DNA from: Paramacrobiotus metropolitanus
Taxonomy: Eukaryota > Tardigrada > Eutardigrada > Parachela > Macrobiotidae
NCBI RefSeq assembly: GCF_019649055.1
Contig: NW_026570244.1
Location: forward strand, 434,001 to 498,000
DNA length: 64,000 nt
Direction: 5' to 3'
A program made the position numbers and the translations under genes. This document shows, in pieces, positions 39,180 to 50,073 of this stretch; within the stretch, counting starts at the first letter, position 1, and the number at the start of each line of letters is the position of its first letter. Under the pieces are notes generated by a model. It was not told where the DNA came from. It searched no databases and worked only from the letters and a program-made list of their open reading frames with translations.

Positions 39180-39251
39180 GGCGCCGATGGGGGAATCGAA
39201 CCCCAGCTACGGCGTTAGATCCGCGTAGGCAGTACCACTGCACCACGGCGC
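39180..39251 (-). tRNA. tRNA-like sequence, probable pseudogene or SINE head
   Basis: On the leftward strand a 72-nt sequence shows an A-box (TGGTGCAGTGGTA), a D arm (GCAG/CTGC), a B-box with T arm (GGGGTTCGATTCCCC) and a near-complete acceptor stem (GCGCCG/CGGCGC). It is followed directly by TTTTT (39179-39175), a pol III terminator. The anticodon arm is wrong: CTACG/CGTAG encloses a 12-nt loop, so no anticodon can be assigned. It is more likely a tRNA pseudogene or tRNA-derived SINE than a working tRNA. Confidence 0.5.
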
Positions 39252-39511
39252 AATACGTTGAAATCCTTTGAAAGATTTTGTCGCTGTACGAGAGCCGCTT
39301 CTCCGCTTACACGAGGAAAGTGAAATGCTGTCGCTGACGTTTGTACATCCTTTACGGATTACATGGGATAAGAAGTGGCCAGTGCAATATCTGTCTGCAA
39401 TTTCCGTAAATTCTGATGCGCACCGGACTTCGTGTAAATGCTTACATATCTACTCATAATTGATACAATGCTCGCTCAGCTGTATGATTAAATCATTACA
39501 TTTTCGCACGG

Positions 39512-39671
39512 CACAAGCCCGTCCGGAGTTAGAGCACGATAGAGAACAGCTAACGCATAATAAGCGCGATGTTAGCGCTTAGTCGATAGCCACTGCACTA
39601 CAGTTGGCGCAACTCATGAATTCACGATGCTCGCTGTTCTCTATCGTACTCAAACTCCGGACCGGCTTGTA
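39512..39671. repeat. Fold-back element with tRNA-like core
   Basis: Imperfect inverted arms of about 39 bp (39512-39550 and 39633-39671) share CCGGAG, TATCGT and AGAACAGC. The 82-bp core contains, on the leftward strand, TAGTGCAGTGG, an A-box-like word also present in the tRNA-like sequence at 39180-39251. Both contain GGCGCAA at the same relative place. Confidence 0.65.
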
Positions 39672-39751
39672 CATGTACCTGCATCAGCGTGCACTGACCG
39701 GTGAGAAGGTATAAATTAAACGCTTAAACTCAGGACTGGCCATCGGCCTGC

Positions 39752-40128
39752 TTTTATTAACACTTGCGCCTTGCGCATTTCCCAACGAAAACCATCAACC
39801 AATATCTCAAACGAAAGACAAAAGAATTGCAAAAATTTTAATTCCAAACAAATTGTTTTTTATGAGATCTAAGAGAAAATTGACGCACCTAAAGTTTCTC
39901 GTAGACATGCACAGTATAGGATTTGAATCCACGGTTTGGTTTCACTCTCACACAGAAATCGTTTGCTTTGTCTACGACAAGCTACAATGGCTCGATTTTT
40001 CCTTAGATCTTATAAAGGCTGACTTGTTTGGTATTGAAATTCTTGAACGTTTTTCTCTTTCGTTTGAGATATCGGTTTGATGGTGTTCGTTGGGAAATGC
40101 GCATGGTGCAAGTGTTCAAAATCCTTGC
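39752..40128. mobile_element. Fold-back (MITE-like) element with about 85-bp inverted arms
   Basis: The left arm, about 39759-39845, and the right arm, about 40033-40117, are imperfect inverted copies. Both include TGCGCATTTCCCAACGA, then ACCATCAA, then ATATCTCAAACGAAAGA. The open frame inside (39853-40080) partly overlaps the right arm and shows no domain, so I treat it as chance. I did not find a target duplication. Confidence 0.75.
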
Positions 40129-40418
40129 GTGTTTCCCATTTGGTCTTAACCATCTGTTTTAATTGTTCATCCGGTCGCGGACGGAATGTAACAGGTTTTT
40201 ATAGTCCACTATAACGGGTGTGGGGTACCCGCTATATATTGTCCTTGTTAAAGGCACGGTGTACCCTGAGAAACACAACATCAGCGTTAACAGTCGCAGG
40301 CACCGACAGCGGGTGTTGCTGCTGTTGACTTGAAGTTGAGTGCAGCTGTGGCTGGACGCACGGCACACACTTTCAGTAGTTCGTCAACTTAGTTTTATAC
40401 TCGTACTTATATGATAAA

Positions 40419-40477
40419 CTGTTGGTAAGGAAACGAACATTACACGTACAGAGTAATGTTCGTTTCCTTACCAACAG
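40419..40477. repeat. Perfect 25-bp hairpin
   Basis: Arms of 25 nt starting CTGTTGGTAAGGAAACG are perfectly complementary around a 9-nt loop (40444-40452). No flanking gene explains it. Confidence 0.9.
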
Positions 40478-41451
40478 GCTTTCAATTTCCCAACGTTGGG
40501 AACTGAAAAACTGTGGGTACGGAAACCAAGGTATATAGGGTTAAACCTGGTAGCGCAGAAGTCGGAAATGTGCTGTATAAAAATTCAGTAATTTTCGGCA
40601 CGTTTCACTCAAAGGCATCAAGTTGTAATTAAGGGCCCAAACGTATGGCACGGCCTACAGCCTAAACCGCTTAGAATTTTTCAAAACCGATTGCACATTC
40701 TCTGTCTAGTTTTTCATGTTCTTCATGCTCGTTATCGATTTGATGAGAAATTATGATTTTCTCATAAGTCGAAATATGAATATGAGTGAGCCTTTTATAT
40801 GTCGTAGCAGCAGTCGGAGTGAGTGCGGTTGTAGGGCGCAGGCAGACTGTCGCTAGCGCGCTGCCTGCCTGGCCTCTAAGTATACATGCCTGATTCAAAC
40901 CACATTTCTACTAGTTTACTCGACTCAGATGTTTTTTGGAATTTCGATAAACAAATTGCAGATTCAGAATCAACGTAAAATTCTACGGAGACTTTGTGTC
41001 TGTTAAAAGTTTGTAACTTTTATGGATCGTCCGCAAATCCTTGCCATACGTTTACAACTTGATGACCGTTTCGGCCATTGTTTTTCTTTTGTCTTTCGAG
41101 AAATGATAACGAGGTGTGACGGCAAAAAAAGTACTGAATTTTTAGACGTTCAGTCGCGCTACCAGGTAACCCTATATACCTTGCGGAAACCAATGAATAC
41201 ACATGTGACTGGTTGGTGATTTCTATGTTAACTGCTCCATTAACACCAAGAAAACAACATTTGCACTGGAGTTCATACTAAGCTGTTATTTTCAGCCGAT
41301 GCAGATTTTCTTGCAGGTGCATCCCGCCCGTTTGTTGTGGGACATCGATTAATTTTATCACAGTTTGTCATCAGGATATTATCTGGACATGTATACTTTC
41401 ATCACATGTATACTGGTACGGAAACCAAACGCATGTGCAACCAAATCTGAG

Positions 41452-42505
41452 ACCGAATTAAAGGCGGCCCTTTCTCGAACGGAATCTGGCGTGGAAAGTT
41501 TGCGGGCGGCGTTGGGGCAGTGCTGGAACTATTCTGGTAAGTACACTACATTTTCGAAATAAAAACAGATTAAGCGCATCCATTATACCGCCCGAATATA
41601 ATGGCATTCCGCAGAAATTCTAATGAAAAGTTTATCATAAGTATTATTGAATTTTTTCATAGTTTATTTTATAATGTTGTAGATACGGTAGTTTTTGCTT
41701 TAACCCTTGTTTTCCCGCAGCTTTTCGCCTGGTCCAGCAAGCGGAAGTGGCGCACCAGTACAAGAACCCGGTTTGGCTGCCGAAACTCTCTCCGCCTCCT
41801 CCGGGCCCCAGAGGTCACGTGCGGCGGCCCAGACTGGGTGAGACGATTAGACTGGCAAGTGCGGCCCATCCGGCATTCCCAAACGTAATCGTGTGGAAGC
41901 GTAAAGGTCATCTATTAGCCAGCCGGCAGACCGAGGGAGACCTTCGCTACAATCGCACCGGCGATAACGCTCTGCAACTGCACGACGTCACTTACGCGGC
42001 GTGGGGCAAGTTCGAGTGCCTGCAGCGCTGTCAGCAGAATGAGACCGACGACTGGTGCCTGCAGGCGGAATACTGGGTCTTCCCTAAACCAACGGCCGAA
42101 TATCCCAGACTGTTCGGCCAGTGGCTGCCGGCGGTCACTGTGCCGAAATATATGCCCTTCTCGGTAACCTGCCAACTGGAGTGCCCCTGTGGTCCCGACC
42201 CGGCGCAGCACTTTATCTGGCGCTACGCCGGAGTGTACCTGGCCTGACCGCCCGGTCACTATCTGCAGCAGATCGCTTGCCTACAGGACAACCGCCAGAC
42301 GCTGATGATCCACACCAACGCCTCCGAGATAACCGGCGCCGACGGTCGCCAGCACTGTGCGTCGACGCTAACGCTGCACGTGCCTTGGGCGAACCACACC
42401 GGCTCCAAGCTGGAGTGCTGGGAGCGCTCCGACACCACCCAGCAGGAGTGGTATTTCCTCACCACTCCCGTTCAGTTCAACGGGAGCCTGCCTTTCCCCG
42501 GATAA
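41452..42505 (+). pseudogene. Ig-like extracellular protein gene interrupted by an in-frame TGA
   Basis: Exon 41452-41536 encodes a short heptad-like helix (TELKAALSRTESGVESLRAA) and ends at donor GTAAGT in phase 1. Exon 41721-42505 follows TTTCCCGCAG in matching phase. An Ig-like domain contains VIVWKRKGHLLA, NALQLHDVTYAAWGKFECLQ and paired Cys. A second domain contains FSVTCQLECPCG and HFIWRYAGVYL, followed by a TGA at 42245-42247. The same frame then continues for 86 codons with good coding quality (HYLQQIACLQDNRQTLMI, CASTLTLHVPWANHTGSKLE) to TAA at 42503-42505. The continuation completes the second Ig-like domain, so the stop is a nonsense mutation, a base error or, less likely, readthrough. 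Upstream exons with a signal peptide were not found. Likely a secreted or surface recognition protein. Confidence 0.6.
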
Positions 42506-43723
42506 CCCTGCGTATTTTCTTTGGTGGGATTATCAGTTGATTCGGTGAATTTGGAGTTAGTTAAAGTCGTTTTATTGAGGAAAAACTGTTTGACAAAAGT
42601 GTACTTAGTGTACGCGACACATTCTCAGTAAATTATTTCCAACGCCGTAATACAAGTACAACAAACTAACTGATTTTGACGATATTTTTCATCGGGTTTT
42701 CGCTGTCCTCGCCGAGAAAAACGAAGAATACGTCTGTAGCAGTAAATTTGAGACTGATGTTTTTTTGCAAGTTTTGTTGTCTTCATATTAAATAGATAAT
42801 GCAGGCAGAACCACTTGTGCTCGGGTTAATCAAATTCCGATTTAATTCCGGTAAATCCACTGGCAAACTACCTGGCATGCTTGCAACACGTGGCGTCCCA
42901 TAAATGATGCTTTGGAAATGCGCAAAATAAGGTGCTTGCTGCCACCATATCTTTAATATATATAACGGTAGTCAACATTCGTTGAGTCTTCAATAACTTT
43001 TGAATGGCTCAACAGAATCGCATGGTTTAAAGGTCAAAATATAGGCACTGAAAAAACGACGGTCATTTTGTTCGATAATTTTTCTGGAAAACCAGTTTAA
43101 AAGATGTTTTCGACAAAATGTTAAGATGAGAAACCAGAGAGAGTGTTAGGAGCATTTGAAGATGCTACTGCAAGAGAGAGTGAAAAAGATGAAGAGAGGA
43201 AACAGAGCGAGTTAGCCACTTAATCTTATTCTACCCGGTCGGATAGTGTTTGATGGATGTGCTGCACCCAGATCTTCCGTCCGTTTCCTTTGAAAAAATT
43301 TTCAGAGATGTAAGAAGGTTTTGTGCAAGCAAGGCACAAGATACAAACGAAGTACGAAAATGGATGAAGGATGAGAGGCAGAAAATTATGGAAGCATCAT
43401 GATGACAGGCACAAATGAGACCAAATTAGTACATATATGGAGAATGCTGGGAAAGCGAACAAAGAAGACTAATATTCAAATGAAATGTAAATGGGCCTGA
43501 GCGGTGTTCAGCAGAATCTGCATGAAAAACATGGTATGTTGTTGAAAGTATGTGTCGAAACTGTCTGCGTTCAGTTTATTGTTTTGTTGTGCACGAAGTC
43601 AGGGAATGGGTAACAACCTCTTTTGTTTGATCGTATACAGCCTTTTATTTCGTTTGTCAATGTCTTGATGTCAGATTGTAATAGAATGGTGTAATTACGG
43701 GATTTCGATTTGATAAAGTGATA
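42506..43723. other. Spacer before the Helitron gene
   Basis: No conserved exon is visible. A rightward stretch at about 43080-43500 is rich in AGAGA and GAAG words and has several stops. The 5' end of the Helitron (expected TC terminus) should lie here or further left but cannot be placed from one copy. Confidence 0.45.
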
Positions 43724-46700
43724 ATGGCGCGCTATAAAAGGAAACTGCTGTCCACAATTTCTGCTAGGAAAAAGAAAGGGAAACGAAACGCCAAACAACG
43801 TTCAAAAACCATTGCGTTAAACGCTGTTCGTAAAACAGCACCCGTGGAGTTAGCAAATGAACCTTCAACATCTGCGGTAAAGGGACAAAAGCGAAAGGAA
43901 GGTGCAAATATGGAGTGCCGTAAGCGGAAGCGGGGAGAAGTAATTCTAAGCCGTAGATTTACCAAAAGTAAAGGTAGAAATATTGTAATCTTAAGTATTA
44001 TCGCATACTCTAATCTTTACGAGTTAAGGGTACCGATTATTAGCAGCTACGGTGAGAAAAATTAGTAACAAATTTGTGGTGTGTATAATACCGGTGTGTG
44101 GGTATACTTTAGACTGCGTGAGTAAATTCATTTATAGTGTGCATAATGCTCGTATAACAAATGTGCCAAAGTAATGTGTAAGAAATGTAGCGTCTGTATA
44201 TACTGTGTGGGTAAATGTGAATGTAGAAATGTGGTGTTTGTGTGTAAAGTTTAAATGAATTTTGTTACAGATTTATTGGGTCAAGTGTTCGAGATGCGAC
44301 GCGCAGCGGCTAAACCTGGAAAAAGGAGGGTTATGTTGTGGAAGTGGTACGAAAAAGCCTCAGGTGGTTCTGGAAATGCCAGAATTACCGGTTGATTATA
44401 AAAAGATCCTAGAATCTAGCGGTGATTTAAGACGGAATTCGCGGGCATATAATAATTATTTTGCAATGTCTGCACTGGGCAGTACCGGTGGAATTGACAG
44501 ACTGTTTGGTGCCGCAAATCTGGTTTTACATGGCCGTACCTACCATAGAATGCTGTCAGGACAATGTAATACGGGGCCACTTCGTTGGTTTCTTTTGGAC
44601 AATACGCAGTTGTTTAAAGATCTGGAGCTGGATCAAAATGCGGTTTTTGCTCTACGACACATGCTGGAAACCAATAATCATCTTTTTCGACAGTTCAAAT
44701 TACTGGCAGAATATCCCAGTGAATCGGCTAAACTCGAACTGAGCTACGGATCATCGCAGGAAATAGCTGCTGTGATTGTTCCGTTCTGTAACGAGCCACA
44801 ACGACGCCGGACTGTAGTATGCTGGAAGAAGTCCGGTGAACCGGCATTTATTGACTGTCGCTCGGGACTATACGTCCCTTTGCAATATCCTTTATTGCTA
44901 CCACTTGGCCGTCCATTTTATGATACTTCCTATAAAAGCGAAGATCCAAATAGTTCCATGCTGCGGTTTTACAGGCAGCATATACTGCGAAACGAAGCGA
45001 TGCACGCACTTGGGGGAGTTTTCAACGAATTTTTAGTTGATGGTTTCAGCGCCGTTTTAGAAGAACGAATAGATTACATCAAGAAAAATCAAATGAAGAT
45101 ATGTGCTCGCGGGGTGTTGCCTAAAACGGACGAAAAGGGGAGCGGAAAAACATTCCTACCGCCAAGTTTTCTGGGTTCTAAGGCGCATCAACAACAGATG
45201 ATTGCGGACGCACTAGCCATCGTTTCGCGTTATGGTAACCCGACATTCTTCGTTACCATTACCTGCAACCCGCGGTGGAACTTAATTGAAGAGCGACTGA
45301 CCAGTGGCCAATCGGCAGCAGATCGACCCGATGTGACTGTTCAAGTGTTCAAAACAATTTTTCAGAAGTTTACGAATGAACTACCGAAGGTGCTCCATGG
45401 CAAGAAGGTGTATCGCGTGCACGTTATTGAATTCCAAAAGCGTGGTTAGTGCAAATGAAGTGAAGTTACCCGAGTTTACGTCGATTTAAAATATATGCAA
45501 GAATATTCTGCCGCACTAGCGATTTCCGTTATGGTCAACAACATACCATACAATTGAAAGTATGAAATGCTAAAACGCAACATCTAATGAAATTTTATAA
45601 CAGGTTTACCACATGCTCATATTGCCATAAAAATCCATCCTGAACCAAAAACAGAGGCAGAAATTGATAACGTAATTAGCGCGGAACTGCCTGTTGAAGA
45701 TCCTGAGCTGTTGCTTTTAGTAAAAGAGCATCATTTACACAACCATGTTCCTGAACGTTGTTATAAAACGGACTACGAGAAACGTTTCAAGAAGTAAGTT
45801 TCGTAAATTCGAATCTTTTTTAGCAGGCACTAATGGATGGTTTGTTTAGGTGTCACTACGGCTATCCTAAACCAGTCCTGATGAATACGGTAGTAGATGA
45901 ATCTGACGGTTTTGTGCATTCCCGCAGGCGACATCCGGACGATGCTAACGTTGTGCCGTATAACCCGCACTTACTGAGAAAATATAAAGCGCACATCAAC
46001 GTCGAACTGTCAGCGACAGTTGTACTTATAATGTACCTTTATAAGTACTTTTATAAGGGGTATGATTATGCAACGTTGAAACTGTATAAAGAAGACGAAA
46101 TAGCGCAATATATTCATGGACGTTATCTCGCCGCATCTGAAGCCTGTTGGAGATTTTTTGAATATGAAATGACCCGACGCGAGCCAACAGTTAAGCGATT
46201 TCCGGTTCATTTACCTGATGGAAATATGGTTGTTTTTCGAGAAGGAGAGGAATCATCAATTCAAAACGCCTCTGAGCGGCTATCAGATCTGGAACGGTAC
46301 GGTGAAAGTAACTTGGACCATTTATTTAGAATTGCCCTTGACTTCAAATGGTTATTTCATTTAAATTTTTTGTAGTTATTTTTCACGGCCCAATGACGAG
46401 CAGTTTGACTCTCTGAAGTATCTTGAGTATTATGAACGGTACGAAGTAACAAATCGTAAATTTCCTGCACGAGTGGCGCAACATCTGCGGTTTCGAGACC
46501 AATGCGGAGACAAATCACGGAATGTTTTTCAGTTGTTGAAACCTATCGTATGCCGAATGGATGTTAAACTGCTACGGCATGGGGAAGTGTGGTATCTTCG
46601 TCTATTACTACAACATAAAGCCGCCCGTTCTTTCGAGGAATTATTAACCGTTGACGACGTCAAGTCTTCATCTTTTGCGCAAGCTGCGCAGTTAATGGGA

Positions 46701-48575
46701 CTTCTGGAAAATTCCAGCGAAGCCCACATCTGCATGGAGGAAGCAGCGAAGAGGTTATGTTCCCCTTACCAGCTTCGCACACTTTTTTGTTTGCTTACGA
46801 ATGACGGTGCACCAGCATTAGAATTATTCGAAACACACAAAAACTACATGGCCAAAGATTTCCAGGTTTCACAAAAGCTTAGCGAAGAAGATGCTTTGGA
46901 AGTTTTGCTACACGAACTGTCAGAGCGCTTTGAAAGTTTTTGTAAATCATTAGAAGATTTCGGGCTGCCGGTTCCGAAGCGGAAGCTGAGTGAAATTACG
47001 AAAGAAACTATGCGGTTTGATGCCAAAACGTGTGCTGCTGAAGCAACAGAAAGTATTGAAAAACTGAATGATGAACAACGGGGATTTTTTGTTTCCGTTT
47101 TAACCAACGTCGAGAATGGTACAGGAGGAGCGTATTACTTGGATGGTGGACCGGGGCGCGGAAAATCCTTCCTTCTCAAAACTGTTGTCAATTACTTCCG
47201 AGGAATGAAGAAAATCGTATTGTGCTGTGCGAGCACAGGTTTTGTTGCGGTTATGTACGATGGAGGTCGCACTGCCCACAATTTGTTCAGACTGCCGGTT
47301 AAAGATGACCCATACGACCTTTCTCCAATTGAGTGTGATGTTCGGAATCATTCCCAGCGCGCAAGTTTATTGAAATCAGCAGATTTGATTATCTGGGACG
47401 AATTTATCATGATGCACCGACAAAATGTAGAGGCTGTAGATGCAATGCTACGACGAATACGCAATGAGCCTGAGAAAGTATTCGGTGGAATACTTTTTAT
47501 CGGTGCTGGCGACTTCCGACAGATTCCGCCGATTATCCCTTTTGCAACTCGAGAAACAATTGTTCAAGCTAGCGTGAAATCGTCATTCCTTTGGAAACAT
47601 TTTCTGAAGTATACCTTACGAATTCCAGTTCGTCAGCTTGCCGACGTCGAGTATGCTGAGTAAGTGTAACTTTACTAATTATAATAGTAGTATAATTACG
47701 CCAATATATTTCAAGCCGCAAACTTTGATATACACAGAACCAACTACAGTATACATATGTATAGATTTTGTGACCGCATCGGTAACGGAACAGAAAATGG
47801 CGAGGACGGACTGGTTATTCTGCGCAATATCAGTGTCACTACTGATGTCACACAATTTTTAAATTTTGTATTTCCCGACATGGAGCTTGGTCAACTAAGT
47901 GCCAAAGATAATGCAGTTTTGTCTGTTAAGAACTCCGATGTGGACCACTTTAATAGTTACCTTCTGCCGAAGTTAACAGGGGAAACGGTGCCGCTCTTTA
48001 GTAGTGATACTCTTGACGATAGTTGTGGAGCAAAAGGTAAGCCGGACGCTTTCAACTATTGTATTTTAAATATGAAACAGCGCGTGTTTGATCCACAGAT
48101 ATATTTCAAAATGACATGGATATTGATTTTTTCCATTCTTTGAATCGCCCGAACATTCCGCCTCACGAAATCAAGTTAAAAGCAGGATGCCACTGTTACA
48201 TCGTTAGAAACATCTGTCCAGAAGATGGTCTCCTTAATAATACCCAGGTAGAAGTTGTCTCCATAAACAAATCATTAGTCCAAGTGAAGCTTTTGGATAA
48301 TGAGAAAATCTTTTGGATTCCGCGGATAAGTTTTTCAATTGAACTAAAAAACAAAAAATTAAGAGTACTGCGTAAGCAGTTTCCTTTGCGACTGTGTTAT
48401 GCTAAGACGATAAACCGCTCCCAAGGAGCGACATTAAGTAAAGGCGGTTTAGATCTGCGCAATCCTGTTTTTTTCCCACGGACAGCTAGCTGTTGCCTTG
48501 ACGAGATTTAAAACACGTAGAGATTTTCTTATTTTAACTACCCAAGATAACATTTCAGATGAAGGTTTGCGGTAA
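43724..48575 (+). CDS. Helitron Rep/helicase transposase, multi-exon, one C-terminal frameshift
   Basis: Helitrons move by rolling-circle replication using a HUH nuclease fused to a PIF1-type helicase. Exons with matching phases are 44271-45444, 45604-45793, 45850-46296, 46376-47659, 47765-48036 and 48099 onward. A basic N-terminal exon probably lies at 43724-43995 (splice uncertain). The Helitron-like N domain includes YNNYFAMSALGS and NPTFFVTITCNPRWN. The HUH motif is GLPHAHIAI (junction of the first two listed exons), and the two-tyrosine motif is MYLYKYFYKGYD. The helicase has Walker A (GGPGRGKSFLLKT), Walker B (DLIIWDEFIMM), GDFRQIPPIIP, and the C-terminal motif TINRSQGATL. In the T-run near 48469-48475 the frame slips. 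The expected end (FSHGQLAVALTRF) continues in another frame to TAA at 48573-48575. Five introns in a transposase are noteworthy. Otherwise the gene looks intact and possibly recent. Confidence 0.88.
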
Positions 48576-49231
48576 CGACCAATGTTGTTTACGAACAGCT
48601 TCTTGCTTGATCAAGACAAAAATTGTAGTACTCTTTCGAAGTTGAAATAAACCACAAACCGGTTGTGCAAATTTCTATCATAGTAAACGTTTCAGTATCC
48701 AACTGAATTAGCTGTTAATATAAAAAACGCTGGCCAAACGAAACTTAATGTTGCAACGCCTGAATGAAACCGCGAACTTATTTGTCTATAACTATCTATT
48801 CGTTTGTGTCGTACATTAGTAGCACTCATTAAATAAAATAGAAATTTGCCAATTGATAACAATGGTAAAAGGTAAGTAACTGTCTGGTCACGCATATTTA
48901 TCTAATATTTATCTATTAAAGGCATTTACGGTCAAAGAGCAAAATCTCCCAAGATCAGCTCATGTAGTACTACGTCTGGTAAGTTTACAATACGCTCGCA
49001 CCAGCATGACTGTATCAAACCATGTTTACGTTTACACCGACTCACCGACTCTCATGCTCAGATCAGTACGAAGTATAATACGGTACATGTACAATACTGC
49101 ATAATTTTGAAGTTTACGGCCAGAAACTACCAACTAAATGATAAAACAGCAACTGACACATGCAGATAATCTCCATTTTTATTGAGGATTATAATCATTA
49201 TAGTCAACAACCAACAACCTATGCTCGGGCA
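48576..49231. other. Spacer downstream of the Helitron gene
   Basis: No exon is visible. The Helitron 3' end (hairpin followed by CTRR) is expected somewhere downstream, but I could not place it with confidence. Confidence 0.45.
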
Positions 49232-49770
49232 TAGTGTTGGGCCGGCCCGGCCCAAGGCCGCGGCCCGAACGGCCCGGGCCGTGTTCGGCCCGGCCCTTTT
49301 GGGAGGGCCGCGCCGGGCCGCGGCCCTCGGCCCGGGGAGAAGGGCCGTGGCCCGGGCCGCGACCCGGGCCGTGGCCCGCTGTGGACGTTAAATATGGAAA
49401 AGGACGTAGAAAATCAAAAAATTTCATTGGTATTTATTGAAATTTAGTAGTTTTCGATGAGTTTTTCCTAATTTTCACAGCATCAAACGTTTCTAGGCGA
49501 AAATTCGGCTATTTTTCCGTTGACATACCCGCTGTAGCCGCTTGCATAATGACTTCCGGGAATGGAATATTACTGTGCTGCAAGACGGCCCGGGCCGCGG
49601 CCCGGGGACATGTCGGGCCGCGGCCCGGGGACATGTCGGGCCGCGGCCCGGGGACATGTCGGGCCGCAGCCCGGATCGGCCCGCGGCCCGGGCCGTGCAA
49701 ACGACGGCCCGGCCCTCTTGCTCGGGCCGGGCCGCGCCGGGCCGGGCCGGGCCGGGCCGACCCAACACTA
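49232..49770. mobile_element. GC-rich hAT-like MITE with 8-bp target duplication
   Basis: The element starts TAGTGTTGGGCCGGCCC and ends with the near-complement ending CCCAACACTA. It is flanked by CTCGGGCA at 49224-49231 and 49771-49778. An 8-bp duplication and a TAGTG/CAGTG-type terminus are hallmarks of hAT transposons. Both arms are almost pure G/C (CGGGCC words), while the centre (49385-49575) is AT-rich. The open frames on both strands are Arg/Pro/Gly/Ala artefacts of the GC repeat. Confidence 0.82.
49596..49673. repeat. 23-bp GC-rich tandem repeat inside the hAT-like MITE
   Basis: At least three copies of a 23-bp unit (ACATGTCGGGCCGCGGCCCG plus GGG) start at 49608, 49631 and 49654. Each unit contains the palindromes ACATGT and CCGCGG. 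Confidence 0.88.
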
Positions 49771-50073
49771 CTCGGGCATTAAAATTATTAACAGCCTTTA
49801 AATTGTGCAGTTTTCGCAGATACATCTTCCATTTTCCTACTGCATTTGCCGTCCCTAAAGTAAAGGTAACAGAAATAGTAAGAACGCAATCGAAAATAGT
49901 GCGTATACACGCTTTATGCCGTAAAGTTGTTTAGATATTGATTTTCCGTGATCATAAGCCGCTGCGTGAATTTGGTGTTTTTTTGCAACGACATTTAAGC
50001 TGTATCTACCCTGCGCAACATTGGGTATCCGAATTCCAAGCGGAATCGTAATGATGTACAGATCCTGACCACA

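Larger units (their letters stand above)
36641..41451. other. Repeat-rich spacer, no gene recognised
   Basis: Poly-C runs of about 13 lie near 36976 and 38506. CCTAAGAAA words recur near 36930 and 37660-37700. A CCCGGTACAT...ACCAAATTCGTG block at 37706-37736 recurs diverged at 56764-56790, so it is a dispersed repeat. An AT-rich palindrome lies at about 38008-38063. tRNA-like and fold-back repeats at 39.2-40.5 kb are listed separately. I see no conserved exon. Confidence 0.55.

Noticed and set aside
39180-39251. Reading the loop as a CTA anticodon, i.e. a UAG suppressor tRNA
   Set aside because: The anticodon stem does not form in that register; only a 12-nt loop with a 5-bp stem is possible. 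The stops seen in genes here are TGA and TAA, not TAG.
42245-42247. TGA as a selenocysteine codon
   Set aside because: The family is Ig-like with no known selenocysteine site, and I saw no hairpin downstream that I could defend as a SECIS element.
49179-49934. Long open frames rich in Arg, Pro, Gly and Ala on both strands
   Set aside because: They arise from the CGGGCC repeats of the hAT-like MITE; frames are open on both strands at once and show no domain.
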